A DNA stretch of 64,000 bases from Armillaria gallica (lineage: Eukaryota > Basidiomycota > Agaricomycetes > Agaricales > Physalacriaceae). Made by a program: the position numbers and the translations under genes. Positions within the stretch are counted from its first letter, which is position 1; every line of letters begins with the position of its first letter. The DNA is taken from NCBI GenBank assembly GCA_037576215.1, contig JBANDB010000010.1, positions 62,001 through 126,000 of the forward strand, given 5' to 3'. This document shows positions 21,665-33,493 of this stretch, in pieces. The notes under the pieces are model-generated. The model saw nothing but the letters and a program-made list of their open reading frames with translations. It did not search any database and was not told the DNA's origin.

Positions 21665-24054
21665 TGTTTGCACAGAATGTTATTGATTACATCATCAGCC
21701 ATCCTTCCCCTGTTCCTTTGCTTCCCCCTGTGCTGGATTCCACCTCCCCACCTGCTGCTGGTCCTGCCCAGGAAGACTTAGTTGACACTGATGACAAGTT
21801 CTCCGATGTGCTGGAGAACAAGAATGGCTGGCTGAAGGGAGCAGCTCTCAAGTTCCTGGAACAGAATCACCTGCCACATTATTTGGAGCTGTATGAGAAG
21901 TCTCCAGTGCAAGCAAAGAAATATGTGGACACAGTGTGCAATGACCTTCATCAGCACTTTAACTTTCATTTTCTAATGAACATTTCACCCAATCAATTGT
22001 TGAGGATGGCCATCATTGTGCAAGATTGCATTTCAGTCTTGAACTGGCTGCACAAGAAGGTGACAAAAGCATGAGGTGGGAAGAAGGTGAGGACTGTTTC
22101 TGTGAAGAGCAGTGTTGACACAATGGACATACTTCTGGGTCACATAAATGGGATAGAACTAGGGTCGCTGAAAGGAACAGTGTCCTATCAGCTTTGGGCA
22201 AAGGAGGAGGGGGAACAGGAGCATCTGTTGTTCAGGCAGAAACTCAAGGATTCAGGAGAGCTGACATGTCTGCAGGCTGGTCAGGAGGTGGCGCATATGC
22301 CATCATTATTTGCAGCCCTTCTAAAGGAGACACAGGAGTCTTACAAATCTCAAGTTGCCAAAGATAAAGTCAAGGTGCAGGAAGATCGCGATCGCATGAG
22401 AGAGCTGATGGAGAAACCTTTAGCGCCATTGGAAGCGCAGAAGTGAGTCTCTAATAATCCAGATCAGACACAATCTCATTGCCCTTATGCAGTCTTATCG
22501 ATTGCTTTGGTACACTTATGGTGCCATTTTTGGAACAGGTGGCGAAGCTGTCTGGGATGAAGATTTTTATAATCATGAGGGGGTCAGAACTGTGGAGAGG
22601 TGGTAAACTGAACATGTTGGCATGCATCTCATCTCTTCTCTTGGTTTCTTAATATTAAGTGTCACTGACATGGAGTTTTATTTTGGTTTGGTAGTCAAAA
22701 CCACAGCAAGGACAAGAGCTCTATTCCTGTCAAGTTCAGTGGCAATCCTGCTTGTTACAATCACTGTTTGGAGGCATTTAGAGAGTTCCTCATCAAGTGT
22801 TATGGTGAGTTTCTTTTAATGCTAATGGGTTGGACAGACTAATGAAATTGATATATAGATAAGGAAGATGAACTGGCTCATGCTTTACCAGACATCAAGG
22901 ATTCCAAGGAGGCTGGCAGTTCTAGCAAGGTTGCTTACAAGGAGGTGGATATTCTGAAGGAACTTCTGCAGTTAGAACAGGAGCAGTTTTTGGATGACGA
23001 TGAAGTCAAGATGGTGGCTGCTCCAAAGAAGTGTGGACAGGTGCTGAAGGGTAATGGTGAGGCAGAGGGAGAGACATTGCAGAAGGGAAAGCGGAAGAGA
23101 GGTAACGATGAAGGGAAAGCTCCATCAAAAAAGAAAGTGAAGACAGTGGGCAGCAGTCAAGCAGACTTTACTGAGACTAGTGCTGGATTAAGGGGAAAGA
23201 AGAAGGTTGTGGCTTTGAAGAAAGTTGTGGCGAGTATTGGAGAGATTTTGTCCAAGTTGGCTGGCCCATCAGGCTCTACTCCACAACCTCTAGCAGGCCC
23301 CTCTCTGTTATACCCTCCAGCTCCCTCTCCTTCTCCAGAAAGTCTCTGTTCAGTGCGTCGAGGACCTTTGCAGATTAGGAGCAAATTGGCCATACCTTTG
23401 CCATTCAACACCCCCATACAAGTGAGTCCGCAAGGAAAGAAGGCAGCGCAACAGGTTCAGACACCTGTTCAGGAGTCTTCGCGGTTTCATCATCAAGCTC
23501 TAACTCCTTCTAGTGCCATGATTGATCCCTCTCTGTTGGAAAATAGGAATCTCGGTTCCCTCTTGATGTTTCCCCTGGCTGGAAGGTTTGCAAAGAGACC
23601 TGTGAACTCCTTACCACCTTCACCAGTCAAATCGATCTTGTTGAGTGGCATCCCCATCTTTGGGCCAAATGATATGCCTAATCCATTTGCAGGTACAAGC
23701 ATGATGCTGCCAGTTGAATGGCAGAGGCCGATGTTGAATCCAGACAATGCCGCTTCCTTGGACGAACAAAACTGGCTGCCTTGGTTTAGGAAGGCACAAC
23801 AGAGTTTGAAGTCGGAACTGCTGTCTTCATTGGAAGATTCTTGGGATGACATGATGTGGTTGTGGACAATCATCAAAGGCCATCAGAATTTTGAAATGTC
23901 TCACATCCATATTGGGCCTCAGTCACTGGCTGATCTTCATCTGACAGAGGTGCACACCTGGCAAAAGTGGGCACAGAACATCAACTTTGTGCTGGAACTT
24001 GGTCAGAAGGATCTCAAATCCTTAGGTGATGCTTGGTGGTGTTTTCAAGGTTGA
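21665..24054 (+). pseudogene. repeat-family hypothetical protein with internal stop
   Basis: Unrecognised, but clearly derived from a coding gene. After an acceptor (TTTGCACAG, ending near 21675) an exon encodes a helical region (KFSDVLENKNGWLKGAALKF). It continues in the same frame through a TGA at 22072-22074 into SVKSSVDTMDILLGHINGIE. A GT donor lies at 22445. Further exons give FSGNPACYNHCLEAFREFL (about 22735-22805) and, after the intron ending near 22860, a long exon with a basic stretch (KGKRKRGNDEGKAPSKKKVK, nuclear-type). The protein ends near 24054 in LKSLGDAWWCF. A CGA-to-TGA change would explain the internal stop. It lies in transposon-rich DNA and is probably a multicopy family member. 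Confidence 0.5.
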
Positions 24055-24339
24055 AGGCTGTTTAGAGGCTGAGCATCAGATTGGCAGTGGCGACTGGGGC
24101 TACCTGTGGCATCCAGGAGTGAGTGGCCTGGTGATGGTACTGATCTGTTTGAAGTGGTGGGGAGAATTGACAACAAAACACTATGGTATGGGATCTATGC
24201 AGATGAGGGGATGGGAGGTGGCAGTCAAAGATGTATGTTGGGTGATGGGTAGTATGGTTACGTGAGAGGCTGTTGATGTCTATAAAAATTAGAGGATATA
24301 CAGAAATGCTACAGTGGAATATGCCATTAGCACACTAAG

Positions 24340-25400
24340 ACTAAGCTGAAATAGTTATGCAACTGTCTGATACAGGTGAAATGGCATCTGCTGCATCCAG
24401 AGCAGTGCTGAAGACAAAACAGAAGGGTGAGGGAAAAACACTATCAGTCTGGAAACAGACAAAATGGCATACAACAAGGTGCCAAACACTGTGAACAATC
24501 ACGAGACAAATAAATTTGCTTACCAGTCTGGAAACAGACAAAATGGCATACAACAAGGCACTGAACACCGTGAACAGTCACAAAACAGATAAATTTGCTA
24601 CATGTGTGTTAATACAAGAAAAATGGCATTCCCTTCATTCATCAAAATGGTGAGGAGCAGTACTGAAGACAGAATTAATATGGCTGCCAGTCTGGATACA
24701 GACAAAATGGCATACAATGGTGCCACAAACTCCATGAGCAGTCTTGAAACAGAAAATTCTGTATGCATGTGTTCATATAGGCAAAGTGTCACTGGAAAAT
24801 GGTGGCAATCAGTGCCTAAGACAGAAGAGTGACAGGAAAAGGTTACTGGTCTGGATACAGATAGATACAGATAAAATGGCATATGACAGTGTGCTGAACA
24901 CCATGAGCAGTCTCAAACTAAAAAATTCCATACATGTGTGTGAAGTCATACAGGCAAAAAGTCATCTGCTTCACTTAGAGCAGTGTCAAAGACTACCAGT
25001 CTGTATAGATACAGACAAATTGGCATCCGACAGTGTGCCAAAGGCTATGAGTCTCAAGACAAAAAATTCCATACACATGTTCATACAGGGAAAGTGGCAC
25101 TTCAAAATGGTGGCAATCAGTGCTGAATACAGAAGATTGAGGGAAAAAAACAGCTAATCTGGAGACAGACAAATGGCATACAATGGTGTGCCAAACACCG
25201 TGAGCAGTCTCAAAACAGAAGTTGCCAAACATGTGTGTTCACACAGGCAAAATGGCGTCCATGGCATTCAGAGCCATGCTGAAGTCAGAAGAGTGAGGGA
25301 AAAAAGCTATCAGTCTGGAGACAGATGAAATGGTATACGACAGTGCGCTGAACACCATGACTAGTGCAGCCTTCAATGAAATCACAGCAAACTGTCATGA
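24340..25400. repeat. degenerate tandem satellite, about 155-165-bp unit
   Basis: The motif CAGTCTGGAAACAGACAAAA or variants recurs near 24445, 24523, 24688, 24848, 24997, 25156 and 25311, mostly 150-165 bp apart, one interval being 78 bp. Between these, pieces such as AAATGGCATACAA and TGAACACCATGAGCAGTCT also recur in the same order. Weaker copies may continue to about 25750. Units are highly diverged and nearly free of CpG. Confidence 0.75.
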
Positions 25401-26559
25401 GGCTGAGGAATAGAGAGAGTAATCGAGACTAAACACAGAATAAACAGCAGCCACAAATCCATTACCTTGGTCACAGCAAGCAGTCACAAAGGCAGAGGAG
25501 GGGTGAAAATACCCTATTGTCTGAACACTGAGAAAAAGACATAATGGCTATGGTCAGTGAAGCCATGAGCAACCTTACCCAGTCTGTGACATCACAATGG
25601 GTGGTGAAAAACGGTTGATGGAACCAGTCTTGAAGACAGCTAGAATGCCATGGGGGGTACTTTACTGGCAAAGGCACAGTAGTCAGGCTTGAGACAGGGA
25701 GATAAAAAAAGAGACATCTGTGTGGGCACAAGAAAATGGCATTTAGCTATATTGAGTCATACATGAAAATAATATGGAGTGTCATGAGAAAGTAGGAATG
25801 CTGTGCACCGTGAGAGTGGAATTAGATGGATGACAAGGGAGATGATTACTGACACACATTGAAAAGAGTAGCATATCCCATGCTGAGTGTCTGACACAAT
25901 CTTCTGAGGACATGCGTCGTGAGAGTTGACCAAAAACATGGTCAAGGCTTTGCTTTGAGGAATGACCATGGAATGAAAACTGTCAGTGAATAGAGCCACA
26001 TATTGAAGAAGTGAAGATAGAGAGGATGGCCTTATTTTGAATGCAGTAGCATGCAGAGGGTATACTGGTCACTGGAAGGTGGCGAGATCCATCTGAAAAC
26101 CATCTGAAAAAGAGAAATTGTTGGGTAGGATGAGAGGGGAGATGGAGTGGGGGCTCATGGTGGTATTGAAGCAAAGCCATTTGACTGCAGCAGGCATGTG
26201 TACATGTGGAGTGCAAAGACAGAGGGGTGACACAATTGTGTCAGAGCACACAACAAATGCCACAGCATTGGTGCAGCAGCCAAGTTATCGGCCATCGATG
26301 CCATATTCTGGAGACGTGGGGTATTAAATAGTGTTTCAACAGTGCGATGCCCATTTTTCAGAAATGTATCTGAGAAAAAGGGATGTGCTGTTAGTGCCAT
26401 CAAAATACACAGAAACTGGCTTTTATAAGGGTCAAAAAAAAAATTTCACCCTGATCCATAGCAAAGGATTAAGAGAAGGTGCTAGGCTACCAAATTGGGG
26501 GAGGTGGTGGGCTGTGCATCAAGACTGAAAATGCCATCTGCTTCGCAGTCTGCTTACAG
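25401..26559. other. no supported gene
   Basis: CpG-poor repeat-like DNA with possible further decayed satellite units up to about 25750. No coding region or element boundary is evident. Confidence 0.4.
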
Positions 26560-28885
26560 GTCTATTTACCTGTAATTAAGGACATCGCCTGCATGCGGTC
26601 CTTGGATCACTCAATCACATCGCTAATGGCATGAGGCCTGATATAGCCTTCACTACCAACTACCTCCAATGCTATGCCTCAGATGCTTGCCCCATCCATT
26701 GGAATCATGCAATGCACATCCTAGCATACCTAAAGGGAACACTTGAATATTGAATCACATACAACCAAGGAAACCCTGACAATGACAGATTAACTCCCAT
26801 TGATTATGTAGACTCCTCCCATGGGGATGACAGAACATCTGAAAAGTTGACAATGGGATACATTGACGAGGCTGGTGATGGGCACCCATGAAACTGAGCA
26901 TGGCCTAGTGTGAACACACACAAAACCTAAACTCAATCCCACAAAACACACACACACAATCTCCTTAAGTGTGGAGGGGAGCAAGGATTTTAATTGCACT
27001 TGTGTGCTAACAGTATCCCAATTCATCTCAGTGAGCTCGCTAGAATGATATGCACAACAACGTAGTATTATCAAGCTAATCTCAAATTCTCTGTCTCTTC
27101 GGAGCTTTTTACAAGAGAGCATGGTGAACCACACAACCCTTGAGGCAAAGGATATTTCAAAAGACAAAACACACAGATACGCAGATCCGCAAAATGACCA
27201 AGTTCAGTCAGTGAGCTCACTAAGTACAACCTGCCACAAGATCTAATCTGCACATGACACCGCCTTTCTCTTAGTGGCTAAACCTGACTTCCAAACTCAT
27301 CACGATGGAGGCCCTCAGCACTCCCACTTAAATCTCAATTATTCTCAAAACTGTCCCCACAAGTCCTCACACACAGTGCACTCGCCCTAACAACAATGCT
27401 GCAAGGTCCAACTGTGCATACCTGTCACACTTTGTGCAACTGCTAGAACAGCTCAATCTGGCTGATTCTCTTGCAACTACTTCTAGACCTACACAGAGGC
27501 CAGCACAACACAACTTCTCTTTCTTACACTGAACCAGAAAAGGAACAGAGCTCTCTCTCAGATGTAACCAAGTAAACCTCTCAAGACAGGTGCAGCATCA
27601 CTGCTTTCAAATCTCTTTCTTATCTTAAGTAAACTGAAGTTTGTATCCAAAATCTCTCTCTTATTCAATTTCTCTGTGAGCTCGCTAAACTTGCATTGTA
27701 GCCGAGGCTCGAAGTCACTAACTCTTATGCAGCGCAACAAGTCCAGATCCAAACTGAAACTTTATTACATTATGTGGGAGGTAGGTAGCTTGCCTTGATA
27801 CATGAAAATCTACTCTACTTATACTATGGGAGATTGATTGTTACAAACGGATTTTTAGTACTTTACTTCTTTTTTGGCCAGATATTCCTCTTCCTAGTTG
27901 GCACCGCGCTCTAGGCAGCATGCCACTCATTCCTCTTTTTAGTAGTCTCAAAGAGCTAAGTGATGTCAATGTTGCTCACCCTAGCAGCAGAGTAGCTCAT
28001 GAGCATGCACTCAATAGCTGCTTAATCCTCGATCACTGATCACACTTTGTATTTGGCTTTTGGGTCTGCTCCAAAGGTGACAGCATCATATTCTAGACCC
28101 AGTAACTAAGAAATGCTTCAGCTCTCCAGCCCACTCGCTATTTCCATTAGCCAAAGCCTGTTTCTAAGCTATGCCTGGGGTTCTCTTGATTACCCTGCAT
28201 GTGATATCATTTTTCTGGATCTCCAGGGACCACGTGTCATAGATTACAAACGCGTCATTATCTAAATTAGCCTCAGCCCACATACAAGTGCATCCCACTC
28301 CAGCTGAGTCCTCTATTGCAAATGGGTGGTTTGGCAAGCTAGCTCGCCCTTCAGCCTTGTTGCCATTCATGCCTGTAAGGTACAGTGCAACAATGAAGTC
28401 CTTATGTTTCAATTCTGTTGCTTTTTTTTCTATTATAGAGCTCTCTACCTTGGTGACCTTGCTTCTTCACATGCCACTTGCACTGTCAGCCTGCTTGTGA
28501 TGCCTCTGCATTGCTAATGTGTAAGGTATGACATTTTGCAAAATTACACCCTTAGACATGCTGCAGGCATGACAACATGTTCACCATGGCCAGTGGGCCT
28601 GTATTTTGGAGCTCTAGATCACAAAAATAAGTTGTGCTATTGACCTCAGAAGCAGAATACATGGTGACAGTACACAGTGGTCACCAGTCCTTATGGATGG
28701 GATCATTTTTAGATGAAATTGAGCTGTTGAAGGACTGTCCCTACCCTCTGAATTGTGACAACAATTTGGCCATCAATCTAATGCAAAACATGAAAGGTCA
28801 TGGCAAGTCCAAACACTTTGCCATGGACTACCACTGGATTTGTGATAGCGTCCAGCTTTCAGTTGATCACCACTACTATGTGTGA
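26560..28885 (+). pseudogene. Ty1/copia polyprotein relic (RNase H region), split by an LTR insertion
   Basis: The left part (about 26575-26860) reads SLNHIANGMRPDIAFTTN, then YLKGTLEY and SSHGDDRTS, the end of RT and start of RNase H of a copia-type Pol. The right part (28575-28885) resumes exactly with TMASGPVFW, LTSEAEYM and NCDNNLAINLMQN, the rest of RNase H. Between them sits a 1,711-bp insertion flanked by ACAT. In-frame stops occur (after LEY and in the FWSSRSQK stretch), and the protease, integrase and most of RT are gone. This is an old, dead copy. Confidence 0.85.
26864..28574. mobile_element. 1.7-kb LTR-like insertion, copy 1
   Basis: Starts TGACGAGGCTGG and ends GGCATGACA (TG...CA), flanked by a 4-bp direct repeat ACAT (26860-26863 and 28575-28578). 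It interrupts the copia relic precisely. A second copy at 31053-33493 has the same ends and its own duplication (ACGG). It contains no credible ORF. It is read as a solo LTR or non-autonomous LTR element of unknown family. Compared with copy 2, many CpG sites have become TpG or CpA. Confidence 0.75.
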
Positions 28886-30313
28886 CTAACTGAGCTGTTG
28901 TATTCCTAACAGCCTGCTCTGCTAAGAGGTTTGCAGATCAATGAGTGATACAGTGACACACAGAATGGGATTAAACGACTCAAACATACTGGCAAGCACT
29001 ACTGATGACACTATCTCACCATCAAAACATCTTTCATCCTTCTAAACTGGTCGTATTGGCAATAGATATATTGTGAGTGTTGACAGTGGCAACCTCCATC
29101 AAAGCAAGGTGTGCCAGAGACAATATTGCAATGTCAAAACTGTGCGTGCCCTTTTTGTGAATGTAGTGCCCCAGATGGAACTTCAGAGAGATTTCTAGAA
29201 GGGCTGATATCAAGGAATTGGCCAGATACTGAAGATGGGCAGCATACCTATATCAAAGAACATTTTAGAGCTAGTATTCCATGATGCTCAATGTAAATTT
29301 AGTTGATGCTGTAGACTGAATGTACAGCCATTGCTGTGGGCCCGTGACTGGTATTCCATATATTCTGGAGAACCAGTGAATACAATTCCACAAAGTACAT
29401 AGTCAAAGAGGTCTCAAGCATGAAGGCTATCTTCACAGACTACACAGTCTGACAGTTCATTCCTGTACCATCCAGCACCCTCTCCACCCAAAGACTCAAT
29501 GTGATGAACTTGAGCTATTGCCTTTGACTGAGTAAGGTCAACTGCTCAAATTTCACATTCACGATATGGAGCAGATACAAATGTTCATCGACCTAGGGCA
29601 TATACTGTACTCAATGTACTCAATCGGTTTGGTGTACAGCCACTGAAGATGCCACTCAATGCTTGTTCTGCTGCACACCAGCGATAAAGAAAGGGGTGAA
29701 GCAGTCCATGTATAGTGCAAGTTTTCCCAATGATGTTCAAGGACACAACATGGGCAATGAAGAAGGTATGAGGATATACATACATGCTCTAACAATACTT
29801 GCACAACATCCAAGCACTATGACCCACTTCCTCCCTGACAAATGGACCTGCCAGCAAATGTTCCATAATACACAAAATGTGTGCGATGTCAAGGATGATC
29901 CTGGCAGGTAGTACCAGCTACTAGTCCATGACCAAACAAATTTGCAATAAAATTGCCTTCAGAAGTAGACAGAATGAAGGGTGGAGAGGTTGGCCAACAC
30001 ACTGATGATGATGATGATGATGAACCATTAATGTGTTTGTGACCAAGCTTGAGATGTGTCTGGAAGGAGATAAGTACCAGTACAATGATACTTACACAGA
30101 CTCACACTGATGTTCACAGCACACAACTGAAACCAGTCGAAACCCAGAATAATAACATCGGTAGAGAGAGCCTCCTTCACCTCCAATTCCAGTGTACAAG
30201 AATGGACAAACAAACCTCTACCAATGTGTAACTTAGACAGCCTCTAGTCCTGTTTTAATCGCGCCTGGCTTGGTAGCACTATCCATTGCTTATGTACAAT
30301 TCTAAATGTAGAA
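28886..30313. other. no supported gene
   Basis: Decayed repeat DNA downstream of the copia relic, probably including its lost 3' end. A short GAT microsatellite occurs at about 30004-30022. Short ORFs here have no recognisable domain. Confidence 0.4.
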
Positions 30314-30751
30314 ATGAATTCCCATCACTCAGATTCACTCCTTGTGTCAGTACCACCATGGTTGTGTCGTTTCCTCACATATATCCTTGCTTTCTTCTTA
30401 CTCGCTGGTCATGATCTGGATACAACACCATTATGGAAGGACCCTGAGAGACTGCAAACCATCAAAATCATTGTCACCAAGTGCATAAAGGCCTGGAAAA
30501 ATGGCCTTCATCCTTTCCACGAACAGCCCATTGTTTATATCCTCAACAGCAAAGATGTTTTACTCTGTACAGCGACTGGTGATGGAAAATCAGCTCTCTT
30601 CAGTGTTCCCATTCTTTGCCATCTCGAACTCAGCCAGTACCCTGAAGAATATCCCTCGTTACCAGCTCGCAAACACCCTGTTGGACTGGTTATCACGCCA
30701 ACGAAAGGATTGGCCTGCAATATGAGGAACTTGGAATTCAGATGGGGTTGA
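30314..30751 (+). pseudogene. RecQ-like DEAD/DEAH helicase fragment
   Basis: A 145-codon frame with a helicase N-terminal region: KNGLHPFHEQPIVYIL (Q-motif-like), LLCTATGDGKSALFSVP with Walker A residues GDGKS at about 89-93, and VGLVITPTKGLACNM, motif Ia. Motifs II to VI, including the DExH box, are missing, and the frame stops 140 bp before the TIR element at 30894. RecQ-like helicase genes of this type are multicopy in agaric genomes (recalled). It is a truncated relic. Confidence 0.75.
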
Positions 30752-31052
30752 AATAAGGTCTGGAGAGACTGGGGTAAAAGTTGAGAGTCAATAATCTAAT
30801 GCATTTGAGGGTGGGACTGGAATTATGGAAGTCTAGGGTATTTTAGTCCATTTTTTGTGCTGTTTTGGTGGTTCTGGGTTATAAAAAGCCATTAGCCCAT
30901 CTCAAATTGGAGTTCATAGCACAGTTTATTTTTCAGTTTATTTGATGGCATGATGGCCACGAAGGCAATTCCCGATGGCAGAATCAGAGCAGAGCTTGAA
31001 TCAGGGCCCCTACCCAATTGAGACACATCGTAGCCACGATGGCTCATGACGG

Positions 31053-33493
31053 TGACGAGGCTGGTGACGGGCACCTGTGAAACTGAGCATGGCCTAGCAT
31101 GAACACACACCAAACTCAACTCAACCCCACTAAACACACACACACACACAATCTCCTTAAGTGCAGAGGGGAGCAAGGATTTTAATTCCACTTGCGCACC
31201 GACAGTATCCCAATTTCTCTCAGTGAGCTCGCTAGAACAATACGCACAACAACGTAGTATTTTCAAGCTAGTCTCAAATTCTCTAGCTCTCCAGAGCTTT
31301 TTACAAGAGAGCACGGTGAACCACGCAACTCTTGAGGCAAAATATATTTCAATAGTCGGAACACACGGATGCGTAGATCCGCAAGTTGACCAAGTTCGGT
31401 CAGTGAGCTCGCTAAGTACGACTTGCTGCTAGATCTAATCCGCACGCGACGCCGCCTTTCTCTTAGTGGCTAAACCTGACTCCCAAACTCATCATGATGG
31501 AGGCCCTCGGCACTCCTACTCAAGTCTTAATTACTTTCAGAACCGTCCCCGCAAGTCTTCACACACAGTGCGCTCGCCCTAACAACGGTGCCGCGAGGTC
31601 CAACTGCGCACACCTGTCACACTTTGTGCAACTGCTAGAACAGCTCAATCTGGCTGATTCCCTTGCAACTACTTCTAGACCTACACGGAGGCCGACACAA
31701 CACAAATTCTCTTTTTACACTGAACCAGAAAAGGAACAGAGCTTTTCTCTCAGATTTATCTCAGCAAACTCTCAAGATGGGCGCAGCATCACTGCCCCAA
31801 ATCTCCTTCTTATCTCAAGTAAACCGAAGTTTTTATCCAAAATGTTTCTCTTGTTCTATTTCTCTGTGAGCTCACTAAACTTGCGTTCTAGCCGATGCTC
31901 GAAGCTACTAACTCTTACGCGTCGCAACAAGTCCAGATCCAAATAAAGCCTGACCAACTTTTCTTAAGATATCCAATTAAAATCAAACTGAGATAAGTTG
32001 AGATGAGCCATCTTAAGTATAACTTAAACATGTTCCTCTATTATAAAAATTATATTTCAAGCACTTTGCATCTGGAATAAGTGACTTAAGATAGACTTAA
32101 GACTGTCTTAAGATGATCTTAAGATATCATACCTCAAAAATATTGTCCACATACATCATATATCAACTATACCAATTGTGTTAAGTCTAATAAATCATGG
32201 CAAGAGATTTACTGACAAATGTTGACTGTAGTCTTCAGAGATTTAGCAAAACCATGAGGGCATCCTTGCTACTCTGAACTCCCTGGCAAAACAGGCAATT
32301 TCTGGTGTTACTCTCAGAGGAGCCAAATAGACCTAGTTTTCTATTATCCCTCTATCAAAACCTCCTTGTCAATATTAACTGTACAGAAAACAGAATGTTC
32401 CTAAAAAAACACAAATAGAATGATCTATTTAATTAGGGTAAACGTATTCAGCAGGAAATTTTATAAAAATCAATTGACATAGAAAATAAGCATTCATTTT
32501 ATCACAAAGTTGAGAACTCAAGATATTCTTTTATCACTAGAAATATCAAGATATCTTAAGACAGTGATTTTATATGCTTAAGTTGCACTTAAGCATGACT
32601 TATCTTAACTTATCTCAGTTTGATTTTAATCAGGCATCTTAAGAAAAGTTGGTCAGGTTACAGGATCCAAACTGAAACTTTATTACTGTACGTGGGGGGT
32701 AGGTATCTTGTTTTACTACGTGAAATTCTATCTACTTATACTACGGGGAATTGATTATTACAAACGGTCTTTTAGTAATTTACTTCCTTTGTCAGCTGAT
32801 ACTTCTTCGTCCGAATGGGTGCAACGCTCTTGGCAGAGCGCCGCTTGGGCCTCCTTTTAGTATCCTCAAAGGGCTAAGCGATGTCGATGTCGTTTGCCCT
32901 AGCAGCAGAGTAGCTCACTGACTTGTACTCAATGGCTGCTTAATCCTCGATCACCAATCACCCCTCATATTCGGCTTTCAGTTCTGCTCCGAAGGTGACA
33001 GCATCATATTCTAGACTCGGTAACCAAGGAATGCTTCGGATTTCGAGTCTGCTCGCTACTTCCATCGGCCAAAGCCTGTTTCTAGGCCATGCCCAGGGTT
33101 CTCTTGATTACCCCGCACGTGATATCGTTTTTCTGGATCTCCAGGGACCACACGTCATAGATTACAGACGCGTCGTTATCTAAATTAGCCTCGGCCCGCG
33201 TACAAGCGCATCCCACTCCAGCTGAGTCCTCTATTGCAAATGGTTGGGTTGACAATCTAGCTCGCCCTTCGGCCTTGTTGCCGTGCATGCCTGTAAGGTA
33301 CAGTGCAACAACGAAGTCCTTATGTTTTAATTCCGTTGCTTCCTTTTTCTGTTATAGAGCTCTCTACCTCGGTGACCTTGCTTCTTCGCGTGCTACTTGC
33401 ACTATCAGCCCGCTCACGATGCCTCTGCATTGCTAAAGTGTAAGGTATGACCTTTTGCAAAAATACACCCTTAGGCACGCTGCGGGCATGACA
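31053..33493. mobile_element. 1.7-kb LTR-like insertion, copy 2, with nested MITE
   Basis: Same ends as copy 1 (TGACGAGGCTGG...GGCATGACA). Flanked by ACGG at 31049-31052 and 33494-33497. It lies inside the TIR element and is itself interrupted at 31944-32663. Without that MITE it is about 1.71 kb, matching copy 1. It keeps far more CpG sites than copy 1, so it is younger or was less methylated. Confidence 0.75.
31944..32663. mobile_element. 720-bp MITE with about 80-bp terminal inverted repeats
   Basis: The two ends are inverted copies over about 80 bp (CCTGACCAACTTTTCTTAAG at the left; its complement at the right). An 8-bp direct repeat GATCCAAA flanks it (31936-31943 and 32664-32671). Copy 1 of the host LTR has the empty site with a single GATCCAAA, which proves the insertion. 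The interior is AT-rich with many TTAAG motifs and no ORF. Long TIRs with an 8-9-bp duplication fit hAT- or Mutator-like non-autonomous elements. Confidence 0.85.

Noticed and set aside
30004..30022. GAT microsatellite
   Set aside because: Short simple repeat with no further structure.
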